64,000 nucleotides of DNA from a bacterium. GTDB taxonomy: Bacteria; Hinthialibacterota; Hinthialibacteria; H5-UNCL2. This document shows positions 38,424 through 49,734 of this stretch, piece by piece (positions within the stretch are counted from its first letter, which is position 1; each line of letters begins with the position of its first letter). The position numbers and the translations under genes were made by a program. The stretch is from assembly GCA_015075175.1 (NCBI GenBank), contig JABTUV010000008.1, forward strand, positions 172,588 through 236,587. The letters are read 5' to 3'. The notes beneath the pieces are model-generated. The model saw only the letters and a list, made by a program, of their open reading frames with translations. It did not search any database and was not told where the DNA came from.

Positions 38424-41400
38424 TCAGCGCGCCGTCAGCCCCTCCAGCGCCGAGAGCAGGTAGATGCTGGACAGCGCCGTGTAGCCGGTCACTGGATAGA
38501 GCAGCGTCTGGTCGGAAGCGACGGTCCGGCTGAAGCTGTTGGTTCCGCCGCTCTCGCTCCAGAGACTGACCAGTTCCTTGCCCTCCAGGTAGAACGTCAC
38601 GAGGTAATCGCGGCCCGGCTCGACGGGGAAGTCCACGGGATCCGAGTAAACCAGCGAACCGGGCGGCAGCGTGACGGATCGCTGTCCGCCGAACGTGACG
38701 ATCACGGGCGTCCCCGCAAAGTCGCAGCCTCCGTCCAGCTTGGCCCCGATGGCGGCGGCGTCGATGTGTGTGGAAGAGAGCTGCGAGGCGGCCTGGAGAA
38801 CGAGTCGCACCTTGGGCGCGCCGGCCATGATGCTGGCGCCCTTGATCCAATCGCGGTAGTTGCGGTCGGTGAGCGAGTTCTTGCCCACGCTGACCGCGCC
38901 GGTCTGGCCGGCGGCGGTCCAGAGCGTGGTCCACTCCGGCGGCGGCGCCGTCGCGGGCACAAATCCCTCGATGGCTTCCACGAAGTAGATGCTGGACAGC
39001 CCGTGATAGCCGTTGACGCGCATGATTCCCGACTCATCCACGTCGGTCGAGCGATAGTAGCTGTTGACGCCCGCGCCCTCGTTCCAAAAGCTGACCAGTT
39101 CATTGCCCGCGTGAAACGCCGCCAAGAGGTAGTCCCGGCCGGCCTCGACGGCGAAGTCCAGCGGCTCGCTGGTGAGGGTTCCGTCGGGCGGGATCACGGC
39201 GGATGTATCTCCGTTGAAGCGCAGTTGCAGGGGTAGAGCGTCGAAGTTGCAGCTTCCGTAGTCAGGGTCCAGCCGGCCCAGCGTGACGGAGTCCAATACG
39301 GTAGGCCGGCTGCCGCCGGAGCCGCGCAGGCGCACGCGCACGCGCTCCGCCGAGCCGGCGATCTTCGACCCCTTGATCCAGTTGCGGTAGTTGCGGTCCG
39401 GCAGCGAGTTCAGCGACGGTTCCAGGACGCCCGTTTGGCCGGTCGCGCTCCAGAGTACGACCCACTCACCGGACGGGTCGGCCGTCGGAGTCGGCGTGGA
39501 CGTGGAGGTGGGCGTATTGGAGGGCGTGGGAGTCGCCGTGGCGGTCGCCGTCGGAGTCGCGGTAGCCGTGGGGGTCGGCGTAGGCGTCGAGGTGGCCGTA
39601 CGCGTCGGGGTCGGCGTGGGAGTCGCCGTGCGCGTGGGGGTCGGGGTAGGCGTGGAAGTGGCCGTCGGCGCCTGGGCGGTGGTTTGCGACGAAAGGTTGC
39701 CCTCCAGTCCGTCCAGGATGAAGACGCTGGACGCGCTCGTGTAGCCCACGGCGTCTACCGTCGCCGTGTCGTTGGAGGCCAACATGCGGAAGTAGCTGTG
39801 GTTGCTGCCCGATTGCGTCCACTGCGCCACCAGCTCCTGGCCCTCGCAGTAGATGGCGACCAGGTAGTCCACGCCGGCCTCGATGGGGAAGCTGACCGGA
39901 TCGCTGACCACGACTTCGCCCGGCGGCAGGGCCACGGAACGGCTTCCGCCGAAAGTCACGACCGCGGCCGCGGCGGTGAAGTCGAAGGGGTCGCTGGAGG
40001 ACTTCTTGGCACCCAGGGTGACGGCGTCCACGAAGGTTCCCGAACCACCGGCCGCCCCGCGCAACCGCAGCCGGACGGTCGCGGCGGAGGCCAGGATGTC
40101 CGAACCCTTGATCCAGTTGCGATAATTGCGATCCGCCAGCGAATTGAGTGTGGGGGCGGCGCCGGTTTGCGCCGCGGCGCTCCAGAGCGGGAACCATTCA
40201 TCCTCGCCCGAGGGATAGAGCGGCCTGGGGGTGGAGGTGGGCGTGGCCGTGGGGACGGGCGTGGTACTGCCGGCCTTCTCGAAGGCGCCCTTGTCCGGTC
40301 CGGCGCCCTGGGGAATGGCCGTACCCAGGGCGTCCAGCGTCAAGCCCACCGGCACGCCGGTATCGACGCACGGGGAGCCGGACTCCAGTTGAAAGTCACG
40401 TCCCGCCGCATTGATAAAGCGCGGATCGACCTGCGTTGTGTGTGCGTCATAGCCGTAGGTCTGCCACTGCGCCAGCGACAGAAGGTCGCCGTTCACGTCG
40501 TTGCCGATGGGTCCGCCGTTGTCCTTGTAAACGCAGTTGTCATCGCTGGTGATCCCTGACAGGGCGCCGGTGTAGCGCCGCAGGGCGTACCCGCTGTCGT
40601 GCGCATACAGGATGTTATTGCGCACGGAGAGGTTCTGCACGTTGGGGCCGAAGACGATCTCCGCATCGTAGTTGGGTCCCTTGTCCGGGCCGTTGTAGTT
40701 CTTGAAGCAGGTGTTGTTGTACACTTCGACGTTGCTGACCAGCGTGTCCAGGCTGCTGCCGGAGACGAGAATCCCGCAGTCGTTGTTCCAGACCACGTTG
40801 CCGTACACCTTGTGATTGGAACTGGGACCGCTGATGCCGTAGACGTAGATGCCCTTGCCCCAGTTGTCGTGCACGCGGTTGTAACGCACGGTGATGTTGC
40901 GGCTGTCGGCGTCGACGGCGATGCCGCCGCCGTCCTCCTCGTTGGGGTCTAGGTTGCGGCACTCGGAGACATCGTTGTGCTCGACGAAGGTGGGATTCCA
41001 GGTGGAATTGATGTGGATGCCCATGGCGTCGTTGTGGGCGAAGGCGCAGTTCTGTACGCGGTTGTTGCGGATGTAGATGGGGCCGGAGAGTGAGCCCTTC
41101 TGGCCCCAGGCGTGAATGCCTGCGTTGCGCGCGCGCAAAACGTAACAGTTTTGCACCGTGATGGTTCCCGCCGTGTCGTTGCCCGAGAGATAGATGCCGG
41201 AGTCTTCGACGTCGTAGACCTGGCAGTTGTCCACCAGCACGTTGCCTACGCGGGCGTTGCCGATGGCGATGCCGTGGTCGTTGCCGGCCAAGCTGGTGTC
41301 GTTTTCCGTCGTCCAGTAGAGGCGGCAGTTGCGCACGGTCCAGTGGCCGCCCGAGCCGGCCGGACCGGCCGAGCCGAAATCGATCAGCCGCTTGCCCGAG

Positions 41401-42150
41401 TAGCCGTCGTCGGAGGGCCGCCCAAAGACGCAGTTGTCGACGGTCACGTTGACGGCGTGCGCGGATACCCGCAAGTTGGGCCAGGCGCTGCGCGAGGCGT
41501 GCACGTCGCAGTTCTGGATCGTCAGGCCGGTCCCGCCGTAGATCGTCAGGGTGATGTAATCCGCGCGGCCCAGTTCCAGGCCGTCGATGACCAGCCAGCT
41601 CTTGCCGTTGGTGTCGATGGCGTACTCGCGCGTGTAGACTGAGGCCTCCACGCTGGGATAGTAGCCGGTGGGACTGCCCACCGAGTAAACGTACAGGTAG
41701 CCGCCGGCGTAGTAATAGGAATTGGGTGCGGTCAGTTGGGAGACGGCGGTCCTCGGCGTACCGCGGGTGTCTCCAAAGTAGACCACGTTGGGCTTGAGGG
41801 ACGCCGGCGCGATAGACGTTGGTCTGGTAGGAGGCCCAGGAGGTGAGGACGGACGTTCCAGGATGCGCGGCTTGGCGCCGGTCCCGTAGGCGCCACGGTG
41901 ATGGGAGCGGAGGCGGTTCCCGAGGAGGACATGCGGCATCCGCGCCAGGTTCCGCCGCGCTCAAGAGGATCGAGTCGCCGGGCGCAAAGCTGCGCCCATT
42001 CACCTTGCCCAAAGTCTTCCAGGGGGCGGAAATCGACGTGCCTGCGTTGGAGTCCTTCCCTGAAGGATCGACGTAATAGGTAGCTGCGTTGGCGATGGAC
42101 GCGCACAGGAAGAGGGCGGCAAGCAGGCGCCATCCTCGCAGTATGTGCAT
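38424..42150 (-). CDS. Secreted right-handed beta-helix protein with three repeat domains (N-terminus frameshifted)
   Basis: Signal peptide MHILRGWRLLAALFLCASIANA then TYYVDPSGKDSNAGTS, the start typical of parallel beta-helix proteins. Frames change several times between about 41780 and 41990; from 41800 down to 38424 one frame is open. It holds beta-helix rungs (NNRVQNC, NNTCFKNYNG, YNRVHDNWGKGIYVYG), then three copies of a domain of about 165 residues (starts WFPLWSAAAQTG, WVVLWSATGQTG, WTTLWTAAGQTG, each with NSLxDRNYRxWIKG), copies 1 and 2 being split by a TPTPT-rich linker. No catalytic residues assigned; possible polysaccharide-binding or lyase-like surface protein. Confidence 0.8.
39478..39672. 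repeat. Low-complexity tract coding a Thr-Pro linker
   Basis: About 195 nt of 6-nt units such as GTCGGC/GTGGGC (minus strand ACGCCG-type Thr-Pro codons) within the beta-helix gene, giving about 65 residues of TPTPTRTATPT type. It separates two of the repeat domains. Confidence 0.85.
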
Positions 42151-42581
42151 TATATTATTACAATTCGGAGACCGAGGCTCCCGGCTGCGATTCTTGATCA
42201 GAATTGGGTGGTAATTGCGATTGAAGGCCACGTTTTGCCGAATCTCCTTGTGCCATCTTCATGCCCCCGTGAATATTGTAATAACATTATCAATTCGTTA
42301 TCGAACGTATTCTAGAGTAATTTTACGTATGAATCTTGGCGGATTTCAACCTGGTAGCGGTGAAATCTTTGCTCTGAACCTCCGGAGTCTGGAGAGAATC
42401 TGAGAGCAATCTCGATTATCCGTATAGTTTTATAATATTACACTAAGCTAATGCACGCAAGTCCAAGAGGTCCCGTAACCTGCGACCGTGCGGAAAAGAA
42501 GCATAGCTCTTGACTGAGGCCTTCCAGAGGGCTAGTACTATTCTTAAAGTACTGCAAATCGAGGAGAAGAATTTTTATGGC
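42151..42581. other. AT-rich intergenic region with AGTACT dyad
   Basis: About 430 nt clearly lower in GC than the rest. No gene was seen. Promoter-like TATAAT-type stretches occur (for example about 42430). AGTACT occurs twice, near 42534 and 42547, spaced by about 7 nt, 35-45 nt before the BlaI-like remnant, as a possible repressor site. Confidence 0.5.
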
Positions 42582-42981
42582 ATGGTCCACACCCTCGCCT
42601 CTGAGTTGCAGATTCTCGCCCTACTGTGGAAAAGGCGCGCTGACGGCCCGCCAGGCGCGAGCCGCCCTGCCGACGGCAAGCCCCGCGCCTACACCACGGT
42701 CCTGTCGGTGTTACAGGGATGGAAAGGAAGGGCGTCGCCCACGACCGGATGAGGGCGGCCTAGTTTACTGGGCGCGGGTCGCCCGCCGCGACGTGCTGCG
42801 CTCCATCCTGCGCGACCTGGTCGCCCATGTGTTCGGGGAAGGATATCCAACCTCCTGGCGCACCTCTTGAGGAGACGTCCCTGCCGGCGGGGAACTGGAG
42901 GAACTGCGACGGCTGGTGGAGAATTATCAGAAGAGTGGAAGCGGGATACCACGGCACGCAGAGTTCTCCAGCCCTTGTTAA
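42582..42981 (+). pseudogene. BlaI/MecI-type repressor remnant
   Basis: Pieces in all three frames make a BlaI-like winged-helix regulator: LASELQILALLWK, GALTARQARAALP, DGKPRAYTTVLSVLQ, MERKGVAHDRM, VYWARVARRDVLRSILRDLVAHVFGE and ELEELRRLVENYQK. At least four frame changes and one in-frame TAG are needed, so it is broken as it stands. The final TAA lies in a CCCTTGTTAAGGGG repeat. No BlaR1/M56 peptidase gene is nearby. Confidence 0.72.
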
Positions 42982-43217
42982 GGGGAGCCAGCCGCATTGA
43001 GGTAGTTTTCAGCGTTAAAGCCCGGCCCCTTCACCGCGCGGCCCGAAGCAGGATTGTCGCACCCAGGCAAGGTGCAATCGGCCGCTGTTCAGCCCGCCGC
43101 ACAAGCAATCCGACAGCCCTGAGCAGGATGGCCTGAAGCGCGCAGGGGCTGCTAGTTGACGGCGCGACTCTGTCGCCTAACCTTCCGCGTTCCAGTCTCC
43201 CCGTTCGGAGGTGCATC

Positions 43218-44618
43218 ATGCCTCCTCGCGGTATCCCGGCGGAGCTCGTGGAGTATGGCGCGGCGGCGCTAGCCGCGGCCATGCCCACGCTCTCCCTCGG
43301 CGCATCCGACCGGCCGCCCAATATCGTCGTCATCTTCGCCGACGACCTGGGCTACGGCGATCTCGGGTGCTTCGGGGCGCCGCTCATTTCGACGCCGCAC
43401 ATCGACCGCCTGGCGGCGGAGGGTACGCGGCTCGTGGACTTCTACGTGGCGCCGGTCTGCTCGCCGTCCCGCGCGCAACTGCTCACCGGCTGCTATCCGC
43501 CGCGCGTCTCCTGCGCTGAGTTCCCCGGGCGCGTCTTCACCGCGCGCTCCCACACCGGCCTGCATCCCGACGAAGTCACCCTCGCCGATCTCCTCAAGAC
43601 GCGCGGCTATGCCACCATCTGCATCGGCAAATGGCACCTGGGCCATCGGCCCGAGTTCCTGCCCACGCGCCAAGGGTTCGACGCCTACTTCGGCATTCCT
43701 TACAGCAACGACATGAAGATCGACGGCAAGGTCCCGCTCATGCGCAACGAGGAGGTCATCGAACAGATGGAGGACCAATCGCCGTTGACCGAGCTCTATA
43801 CCGACGAGGCGGTCCGGTTCATCCGCCAAAACGCGAAGCGGCCGTTTTTCCTGTATCTGCCGCATACCATGCCGCACACGCCGCTGTCGGTGTCCGAGCG
43901 CTTCGCGGGCAGGTCGAAGCGGGGACTCTACGGCGACGTGGTGGAGTGCATCGACTGGAGCACGGGCGAGATTCTCAGGGAGCTGGCCGCGCAGGGGCTG
44001 GAGCGCGACACGCTGGTCATTTTCACCAGCGACAACGGGCCGTGGCTGGTGCGGGGTGAGAACGGCGGCAGCGCGGGGCCGTTGCGGGCGGGCAAGTGCA
44101 CGACCTTCGAGGGCGGGATGCGCACGCCCTGTATTGCGCGCTGGCCCGGCCGCATTCCCGCGGGAAGGACGTGCGGGGAGCCGTGCGCCACTCTGGACTT
44201 CCTGCCCACCTTCCCGCGCCTGGCCGGGGCCGAGCCGCCGGGGGACCGCGTCATCGACGGCGGCGACATCACCGACGTGCTTCTGGGCAAGCCCGGCGCC
44301 AAGAATCCGCGCAAGGCATTCTATTATTATCTTGGCCATCGGCTGGAGGCGGTGCGCGAGGGGCGCTGGAAGTACATGTTCCCGCGCCGCACCATCGATG
44401 AGTATCCCTACGGTTTCGCGCGCATGATCGAGGCGGGCCGGCTCAAGGACGAGCCGGTCCCCGAGGCGCTCTACGACCTGCAAAAGGACGTGGGGGAGAA
44501 GGAGAACCTGTGCGACAAGCATCCGGAGATCACAGCCCGGCTGCGCGCGCAGGCGGAAGCGTTCGAGGCGGAACTGAAGGCCAACATCCGTCCGGTCGGT
44601 TGGGTGGAGAGAACGTAG
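43218..44618 (+). CDS. Sulfatase (arylsulfatase family, Cys-type)
   Basis: 466 residues. NIVVIFADDLGYGDLGCFG binds calcium; Cys81 in VCSPSRAQLLTG is the residue converted to formylglycine, the CxPSR type. GKWHLG, PHTMPHTP, TSDNGPW and KCTTFEGGMRTPCIARWPG are intact. An N-terminal hydrophobic stretch (YGAAALAAAMPTLSLGA) suggests export, though the first residues look odd and may hide an indel. Likely releases sulfate from polysaccharides or glycans. The TAG stop is in a GTAGCGCC repeat. No maturase seen in the window. Confidence 0.92.
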   Translation: MPPRGIPAELVEYGAAALAAAMPTLSLGASDRPPNIVVIFADDLGYGDLGCFGAPLISTPHIDRLAAEGTRLVDFYVAPVCSPSRAQLLTGCYPPRVSCAEFPGRVFTARSHTGLHPDEVTLADLLKTRGYATICIGKWHLGHRPEFLPTRQGFDAYFGIPYSNDMKIDGKVPLMRNEEVIEQMEDQSPLTELYTDEAVRFIRQNAKRPFFLYLPHTMPHTPLSVSERFAGRSKRGLYGDVVECIDWSTGEILRELAAQGLERDTLVIFTSDNGPWLVRGENGGSAGPLRAGKCTTFEGGMRTPCIARWPGRIPAGRTCGEPCATLDFLPTFPRLAGAEPPGDRVIDGGDITDVLLGKPGAKNPRKAFYYYLGHRLEAVREGRWKYMFPRRTIDEYPYGFARMIEAGRLKDEPVPEALYDLQKDVGEKENLCDKHPEITARLRAQAEAFEAELKANIRPVGWVERT

Positions 44619-44743
44619 CGCCAGCCTCCCGCCGGCCTGCGTGGGTGGCGTCCCGCCCCCACGCTTCGGTGCGACATGCGAGCGCTTCGGTCGAAGCGTG
44701 TGGGCAGGATGCCCACACGCAAGCCGGCAGGATGCCGGCGTTA
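44616..44743. repeat. GTAGCGCCGGCATCC repeats facing each other
   Basis: Two inverted copies of the repeat seen at 3771 fill the gap between the convergent sulfatase and kinase genes. The left copy gives the sulfatase TAG, the right copy the kinase TAA (GTAACGCCGGC on the minus strand). Confidence 0.88.
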
Positions 44744-47597
44744 CTCCCCCAGCGCGCGGCGGATCACGTCGCAGAGGTCCTCCAGACAGTAGGGTTTCTG
44801 GATGAAGCCGGCCAGGCCCTTGCCGGCGAAGCGGTTGGTGGCGTCCTGTTCGTTGTAGCCGGACGAGAGAACCACGCGCACATCGGGACGGATGCGGCGC
44901 AGCTCCCGGAAGGCCTCCTCGCCGTCCATGTGGGGCATGGTCATGTCCAGGAGCACCGCGCGCACCTCGTCGGCGTGCTGCCGGAAGATTTCCACGCCTT
45001 CCTGCCCGTCGGAAGCCACGAGTACCGTGAAGCCGAGCCGCTCCAACATGCGGCGGGCCAGCGTGCGCACCGTCTCTTCGTCGTCCACGACCAGGATCAA
45101 TCCCACCCCGCGCCAGCGTGCGGCGGCCGGCTGCCGGACGGCGTCGTTCTGCACCGGCCGACTGGAGGCGGGGAACAGCACCTTGAAGGTCGTGCCGCGC
45201 CCGGGCTCGCTGTACACCTTGATCGCCCCACGATGCCCGCGCACGATCCCAAGCACCGCCGCCAGACCCAGCCCGCGTCCCGTGAACTTGGTGCTAAAGA
45301 AGGGATCGAACACCCGCGCCAGCGTCTCCGGCGTCATCCCGCATCCCGTGTCGGCGACCTCCAGATAGACGTAGAGTCCCGGCGGCAGGTCCTCGTCGAT
45401 GTAACTGCCGGCGAGGTACGCGCGGTCGCACTCCACGGCGCCGGTCGAGATCACGATCACGCCGCTGGCCTCCCCGATGGCCTCGGAGGCGTTGATGATG
45501 AGGTTCATCACCACCTGCCGCAACTGCGTCACGTCCGCCTCGATGGCCGGAAGATGGTCGGCGAAGTGGTACTTGAGCACGCACTTTGAGATGGAGATTT
45601 CCAGGAGGTGCGACATCTCCTGCACCACCTCGGAGATCTGCACCCGGCTGGATGACGAACTTGCCGCGGCCCGAGTAGGCGAGCATCTGGCGGGTGAGTT
45701 CGGCGGCGCGGCGGGCGGAGGCCTCGATCTGCCGGAGGCTCTCGCGGGCGGGGGAGAGCGGGGACATCTCCAGAAGCGCCAGGTCGGCGTGGCCGAGGAT
45801 GCCGGTGAGCAGATTATTGAAGTCGTGGGCGATGCCGCCGGCCAGGACCCCCAGGCTCTCCAGTTTCTGGGCGTGCTGGACCTGCTGCTCGAGTTTGCGG
45901 CGCTCCGCCTCGGCGCGCTTGCGCTCGGTGATGTCGAACTCCATGCCGATGAGGCCGATCACGCGGCCCGCCTCGTCCCGGAGCGGTACTTTGCGCACCT
46001 CCACGATGAGGCGCCGGTCGCCCTCGATCTCCTCCTGTTCGGCCATGAAGGTCTGGCCGCCGGAGAGGACGCGGGCGTCGTCCTGCCGGTATTTCTCCGC
46101 CAGCTCGCGCGGATAGAGTTCAAAGTCGGTCTTGCCCGCGATTTCCCCCGGCGGGCATCCCACCGCCTCGCAGAAGCGCCGGTTGGCCACGCGATAGACG
46201 CTCTCGGCGTCCTTCAGAAACGCGAACGCGGGCAGCGTGTCCAGCAGCGTGGCAATCTGATGCTGGTGCCGGCGCGCGGCTTCTTCCGCGCGCAATCGTT
46301 CCGTCACGTCGTTGATCAGCACGATGCGCACCGGCCGCCCCGCGAAGTTGGAAAGGTGCGACGTCACCTCCACGTCGATGATCGTGCCGTCCTTCTTCTT
46401 GTGCTTCCAGTAGCCGGTGCGGTCGATCTCGGGCAGTGACTTGGCCAGATGGTCCAGGACCCGAGGGACGTCCTCTTCCGGGCGGATGTCCCTGACCGTC
46501 ATGGCGTGAAATTCCTCGCGGCTGTAGCCGTAATGCTTCACCGCGGCGTCGTTGACGGCCAGGATGGCCAGGTTTTCCACGTCGAAGACCAGCATGGGCA
46601 TGGGATTGTGCATGAAGAGCAGGCGGTAATTGGCCTCGGATTCGCGCAGCGCCTCCTCGGTCATCTTGAGTTGCGTGATGTCGAAGGTGTAGCTGACGAT
46701 GTGGTCCACTTCTCCGGCCGCGTTCTTGAGCGCGAGCTTGGTGCTCCTGACCCACATGCTGCGTCCGTCCCGGTGCAGCATCTGATGCTCGCGGTCGATG
46801 CGCTCGGCCCGGCGGGAGAGGAGGGCGAGATCATCCTCGCGCACGGACTGGGCAAAGGCGGGGTCCAGGGGCAGCTCGGTGGGAATCCTGCCGACAAGCA
46901 TCTTTAGCGGCACGCCGCAGAAGTCGGCCAGCGCCTGGTTGGCCAAGAGGTAGCGGCCCTCTCGATCCTTGACCGAGACGACGTTGGGATCGGCGTCGAT
47001 GATGGTGCGCAGGAAGGCGCGCTGCCGCTCCATCTCCTCCTGGACGCGCAGGCGTTCGGTGATGTCCCGAATGGCGGCGATGTGGGCGGGACGGCCTTTC
47101 CACAGCAGATGGCGGGCGGTGATCTCGACCGCCATGACCGAGCCGTCTTTCTTACGATGGTAACGGATGGGCACGAGCGACAGGCCCGCGGCGGTCGCCG
47201 CGCGCGTCTGTTCGGGTTCCGCGGACAGGTCCACGTTGCGCAGCGTGACAAGTTCCTGTCGGCTGTAGCCGTACAGTTGCGTGGCGGCCGGATTGACCTC
47301 CAGGATCCGGCCCTCCTCGTTGTCGATGAGAAAGAGGGCGTCGGACTCCAGCTCGAAGAGCTGGCGGTACTTCTCCTCGCTTTCCGCCAAGGCCGCTTGC
47401 GCCTGCTCCAGGTGGGGCAGCGCCTCGACCGACGACCGCTGCGCTTCCAACCGCTCGACCAGTCGTTCGGCCAGGCGCTTCCAGTCCGGCGGTCGCGCGG
47501 GAGCGTCCGTCCCTTCGGGTTCGCCTAATGAGGCCAGTATGCGGGCCAGCAGGCGGGCATCGGGGCCCCTGCGGTCGCGCTTGCGGGGCGGCATCAA
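44741..47597 (-). CDS. Multi-PAS hybrid histidine kinase with receiver (one frameshift)
   Basis: About 952 residues after repair. Coiled-coil start, four PAS domains (about 85-195, 200-325, 330-450, 455-570; each ends in a RDITERL/FDITQL/NDVTERL/FDITERK strand), HisKA with the phospho-His in GGIAHDFNNLLTGILGHA, a HATPase domain (NLIINASEAIG, DTGCGMT, GRGLGLAAV) and a C-terminal receiver (LVVDDEETV, LLDMTMPHMDG, IQKPY). One indel near 45650 separates the HATPase and receiver part. No membrane helices, so a soluble multi-sensor kinase. The stop comes from a repeat. Confidence 0.9.
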
Positions 47598-47757
47598 TGC
47601 GTTCTCCTTGGCTGCGATGGCCGGCGGCGTCGTGCGAGGCGTCCGACTGCGAGGGATTTCGCAGAGGAAGCATCACTTTTCTAGATTATATCAAGAAAAC
47701 CGCCGTCTGTACAAGGCGGCCATGTGCCAACGCGCCTGCCAGCCAAGGAACCCGCTG

Positions 47758-48190
47758 CCCCTGTCATTTCGACCGCAGCCCACTGTCATTTCGACCGCAG
47801 GGAGAAATCTTCCCCCGCGTCCCCACCTGCATGGCGCATGGAGCAGGATTTCCCCGCGGTCGAAATGACAGCAAGGAGACCGGCGGGTGGAGAGGATTTC
47901 TCCTGCGGTCGAAAATGACAGTAAGGGAGACCGGCGCATGGATAGGATTTTCCCGCGGTCGAAATGACGCAGGGAGACCGGCGGTGGAGGATTCTCCCTG
48001 CGGTCGAAATGACAGGGGACCGGCGCATAGAGCAGGATTTCTCCCTGCGGTCGAAATGACAGTAAGGGAGACCGGCGGGTGGAGCAGGATTTCTCCCTGC
48101 GGTCGAAATGACAGTAAGGGAGACCGGCGCATGGAGCAGGATTTCTCCCCGCGGTCGAAATGACAGTGGGCTGCGGTCGAAATGACAGGG
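47758..48190. repeat. Array of TGTCATTTCGACCGCAGGG repeats
   Basis: Two forward copies on the left, then about seven inverted copies in tandem at roughly 50-nt spacing, each GATTTCTCCCTGCGGTCGAAATGACAG plus a GGAGACCGGCG-type link. Links are alike, so it is not a CRISPR. The 734-nt gap between the kinase and PhoH otherwise shows nothing. Confidence 0.92.
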
Positions 48191-48331
48191 ACGCCTACGG
48201 CGCGGCGGGTGCGCGAAGGCGGCGGTTCGAGTATGCTTGAATCCATCGCGGGCGCGTCCGGCCCGTGGCGCCGCCGAGGCGACGCGCGGGCGGGTTCGAC
48301 TGCCCTTATTCCCTCTCCCGCGGGAGGTTGT

Positions 48332-49655
48332 ATGGTCGCTGCCAAGCGCAAAATCTTCGTCCTGGATACCAACGTCATCCTGCACGACAGCTCGTGCATC
48401 CACCATTTCGAGGAGAACGACCTCATCCTTCCCATCCCCGTGCTGGAGGAGCTGGATCGGTTCAAGAAGGGTAACGAGATTCTCAATTTCCACGCGCGCG
48501 AGTTCGTGCGCACGCTGGACAGCCTCTCCGGGGACAAGCTGTTTTCCGGCGGGGTGCGCATCGGACCGGGGCTGGGCAAGATCACGGTCAAACTGGAGCG
48601 CGCCTTCCACAAGGACCTGCGCTTCATCTTCGGCGAACAGAACGGCGACCACCAGATTCTCAACATCGCCTACTACGCCGCCAAGGAGAACCCCAGCCGC
48701 GAGGTGATCCTCGTCTCCAAGGACGTCAACCTGCGCATGAAGGCCAAGGCGCTGGGACTGATGGCGCAGGACTATCGGAGCGACCACGTGAAAGACGTGT
48801 ACTCGCTTTACACCGGCCATCGCGTGGAAGAGGGGGTGCCGCACGAGCTCATCAACCAGCTTTACAGCGAGCCGTTCGAGGTGGAAGCGCGGCGCTTCGC
48901 CTTCGGCGCGGAGCTTCAGCCCAACGAGTACGTCATCCTGCGCAACGGACGCGCCTCGGGCCTGGCGGTGCACGACAGCCGTCAGGGGGTGCTGCGGCGG
49001 GTCGACAAGGTCTCGGCCTACGGCATTGCGCCGCGCAACGCCGAGCAGACGTTCGCCCTCAACGCGCTGCTCAACGACGAGATCAAGCTGGTCACCATGT
49101 CGGGCAAGGCGGGCACGGGCAAGACGCTATTGGCGCTGGCCGCGGCGCTGCAATGCCGCCGCAACTATCGCCAGATCTACATGGCCCGGCCGGTCGTGCC
49201 CTTGTCCAACAAGGACATCGGGTTCCTGCCCGGCGACATCGAGTCCAAGCTGGAACCCTACATGCAGCCCCTCTACGACAACCTGGGCGTGATCAAGATG
49301 TCGGAACCGGACACCAAGAAACCGCGCGTGGATCAACTGCTGGAGGACGAGAAACTGGTGATCGCGCCCCTGACCTACATTCGGGGCCGCAGTCTGGTCA
49401 AGATCTTCTTCATCGTGGACGAAGCCCAGAACCTGACGCCGCACGAGGTCAAGACCATCATCACGCGCGCGGGCGAGGGAACCAAGATCGTCCTCACGGG
49501 CGACATCTTTCAGATCGACCATCCCTACCTGGACAGCAGTTCCAACGGCATGAGCCATTTGATCGAGAAGATGCAGGCCAGGAGCCGTACGCGCACGTCA
49601 ACCTGACCAAGGGGAGAGAAGCGAGCTGGCGGAGCTGGCGAGCGACCTCCTGTAG
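48332..49655 (+). CDS. PhoH-family ATPase with PIN domain (C-terminus frameshifted)
   Basis: PIN domain at about 1-140 (KRKIFVLDTNVILHD, the acidic pocket with SKDVNLRMKAKAL) joined to a PhoH ATPase: Walker A SGKAGTGKT, YMARPVVPLSNKDIGFLPGD, Walker B FFIVDEAQNLTPHE and TGDIFQIDHPYLD. This PhoH2 layout is linked to RNA unwinding and cleavage. GGGAGG precedes ATG 48332. Two indels near 49575 and 49612 alter the tail; repaired, it reads YAHVNLTKGERSELAELASDLL and ends at TAG 49653-49655, which belongs to a GTAGGGTGCGCACC repeat. Confidence 0.93.
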
Positions 49656-49673
49656 GGTGCGCACCGCGCACCG
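49652..49673. repeat. GTAGGGTGCGCACC repeat at the PhoH stop
   Basis: GTAGGGTGCGCACCGCGCACC copy directly following the repaired PhoH frame; see 10583 and 22983. It supplies the TAG. Confidence 0.85.
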
Positions 49674-49734
49674 GTTTTGTCATGGGTGGCACGGGCCTGG
49701 AGACCCACGCCGCCCTTTTTGAGAGGCGCAAGGC

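Noticed and set aside
47758..48190. Possible CRISPR array
   Set aside because: The pieces between repeats are similar to each other, copies occur in both orientations, and no cas gene is present.
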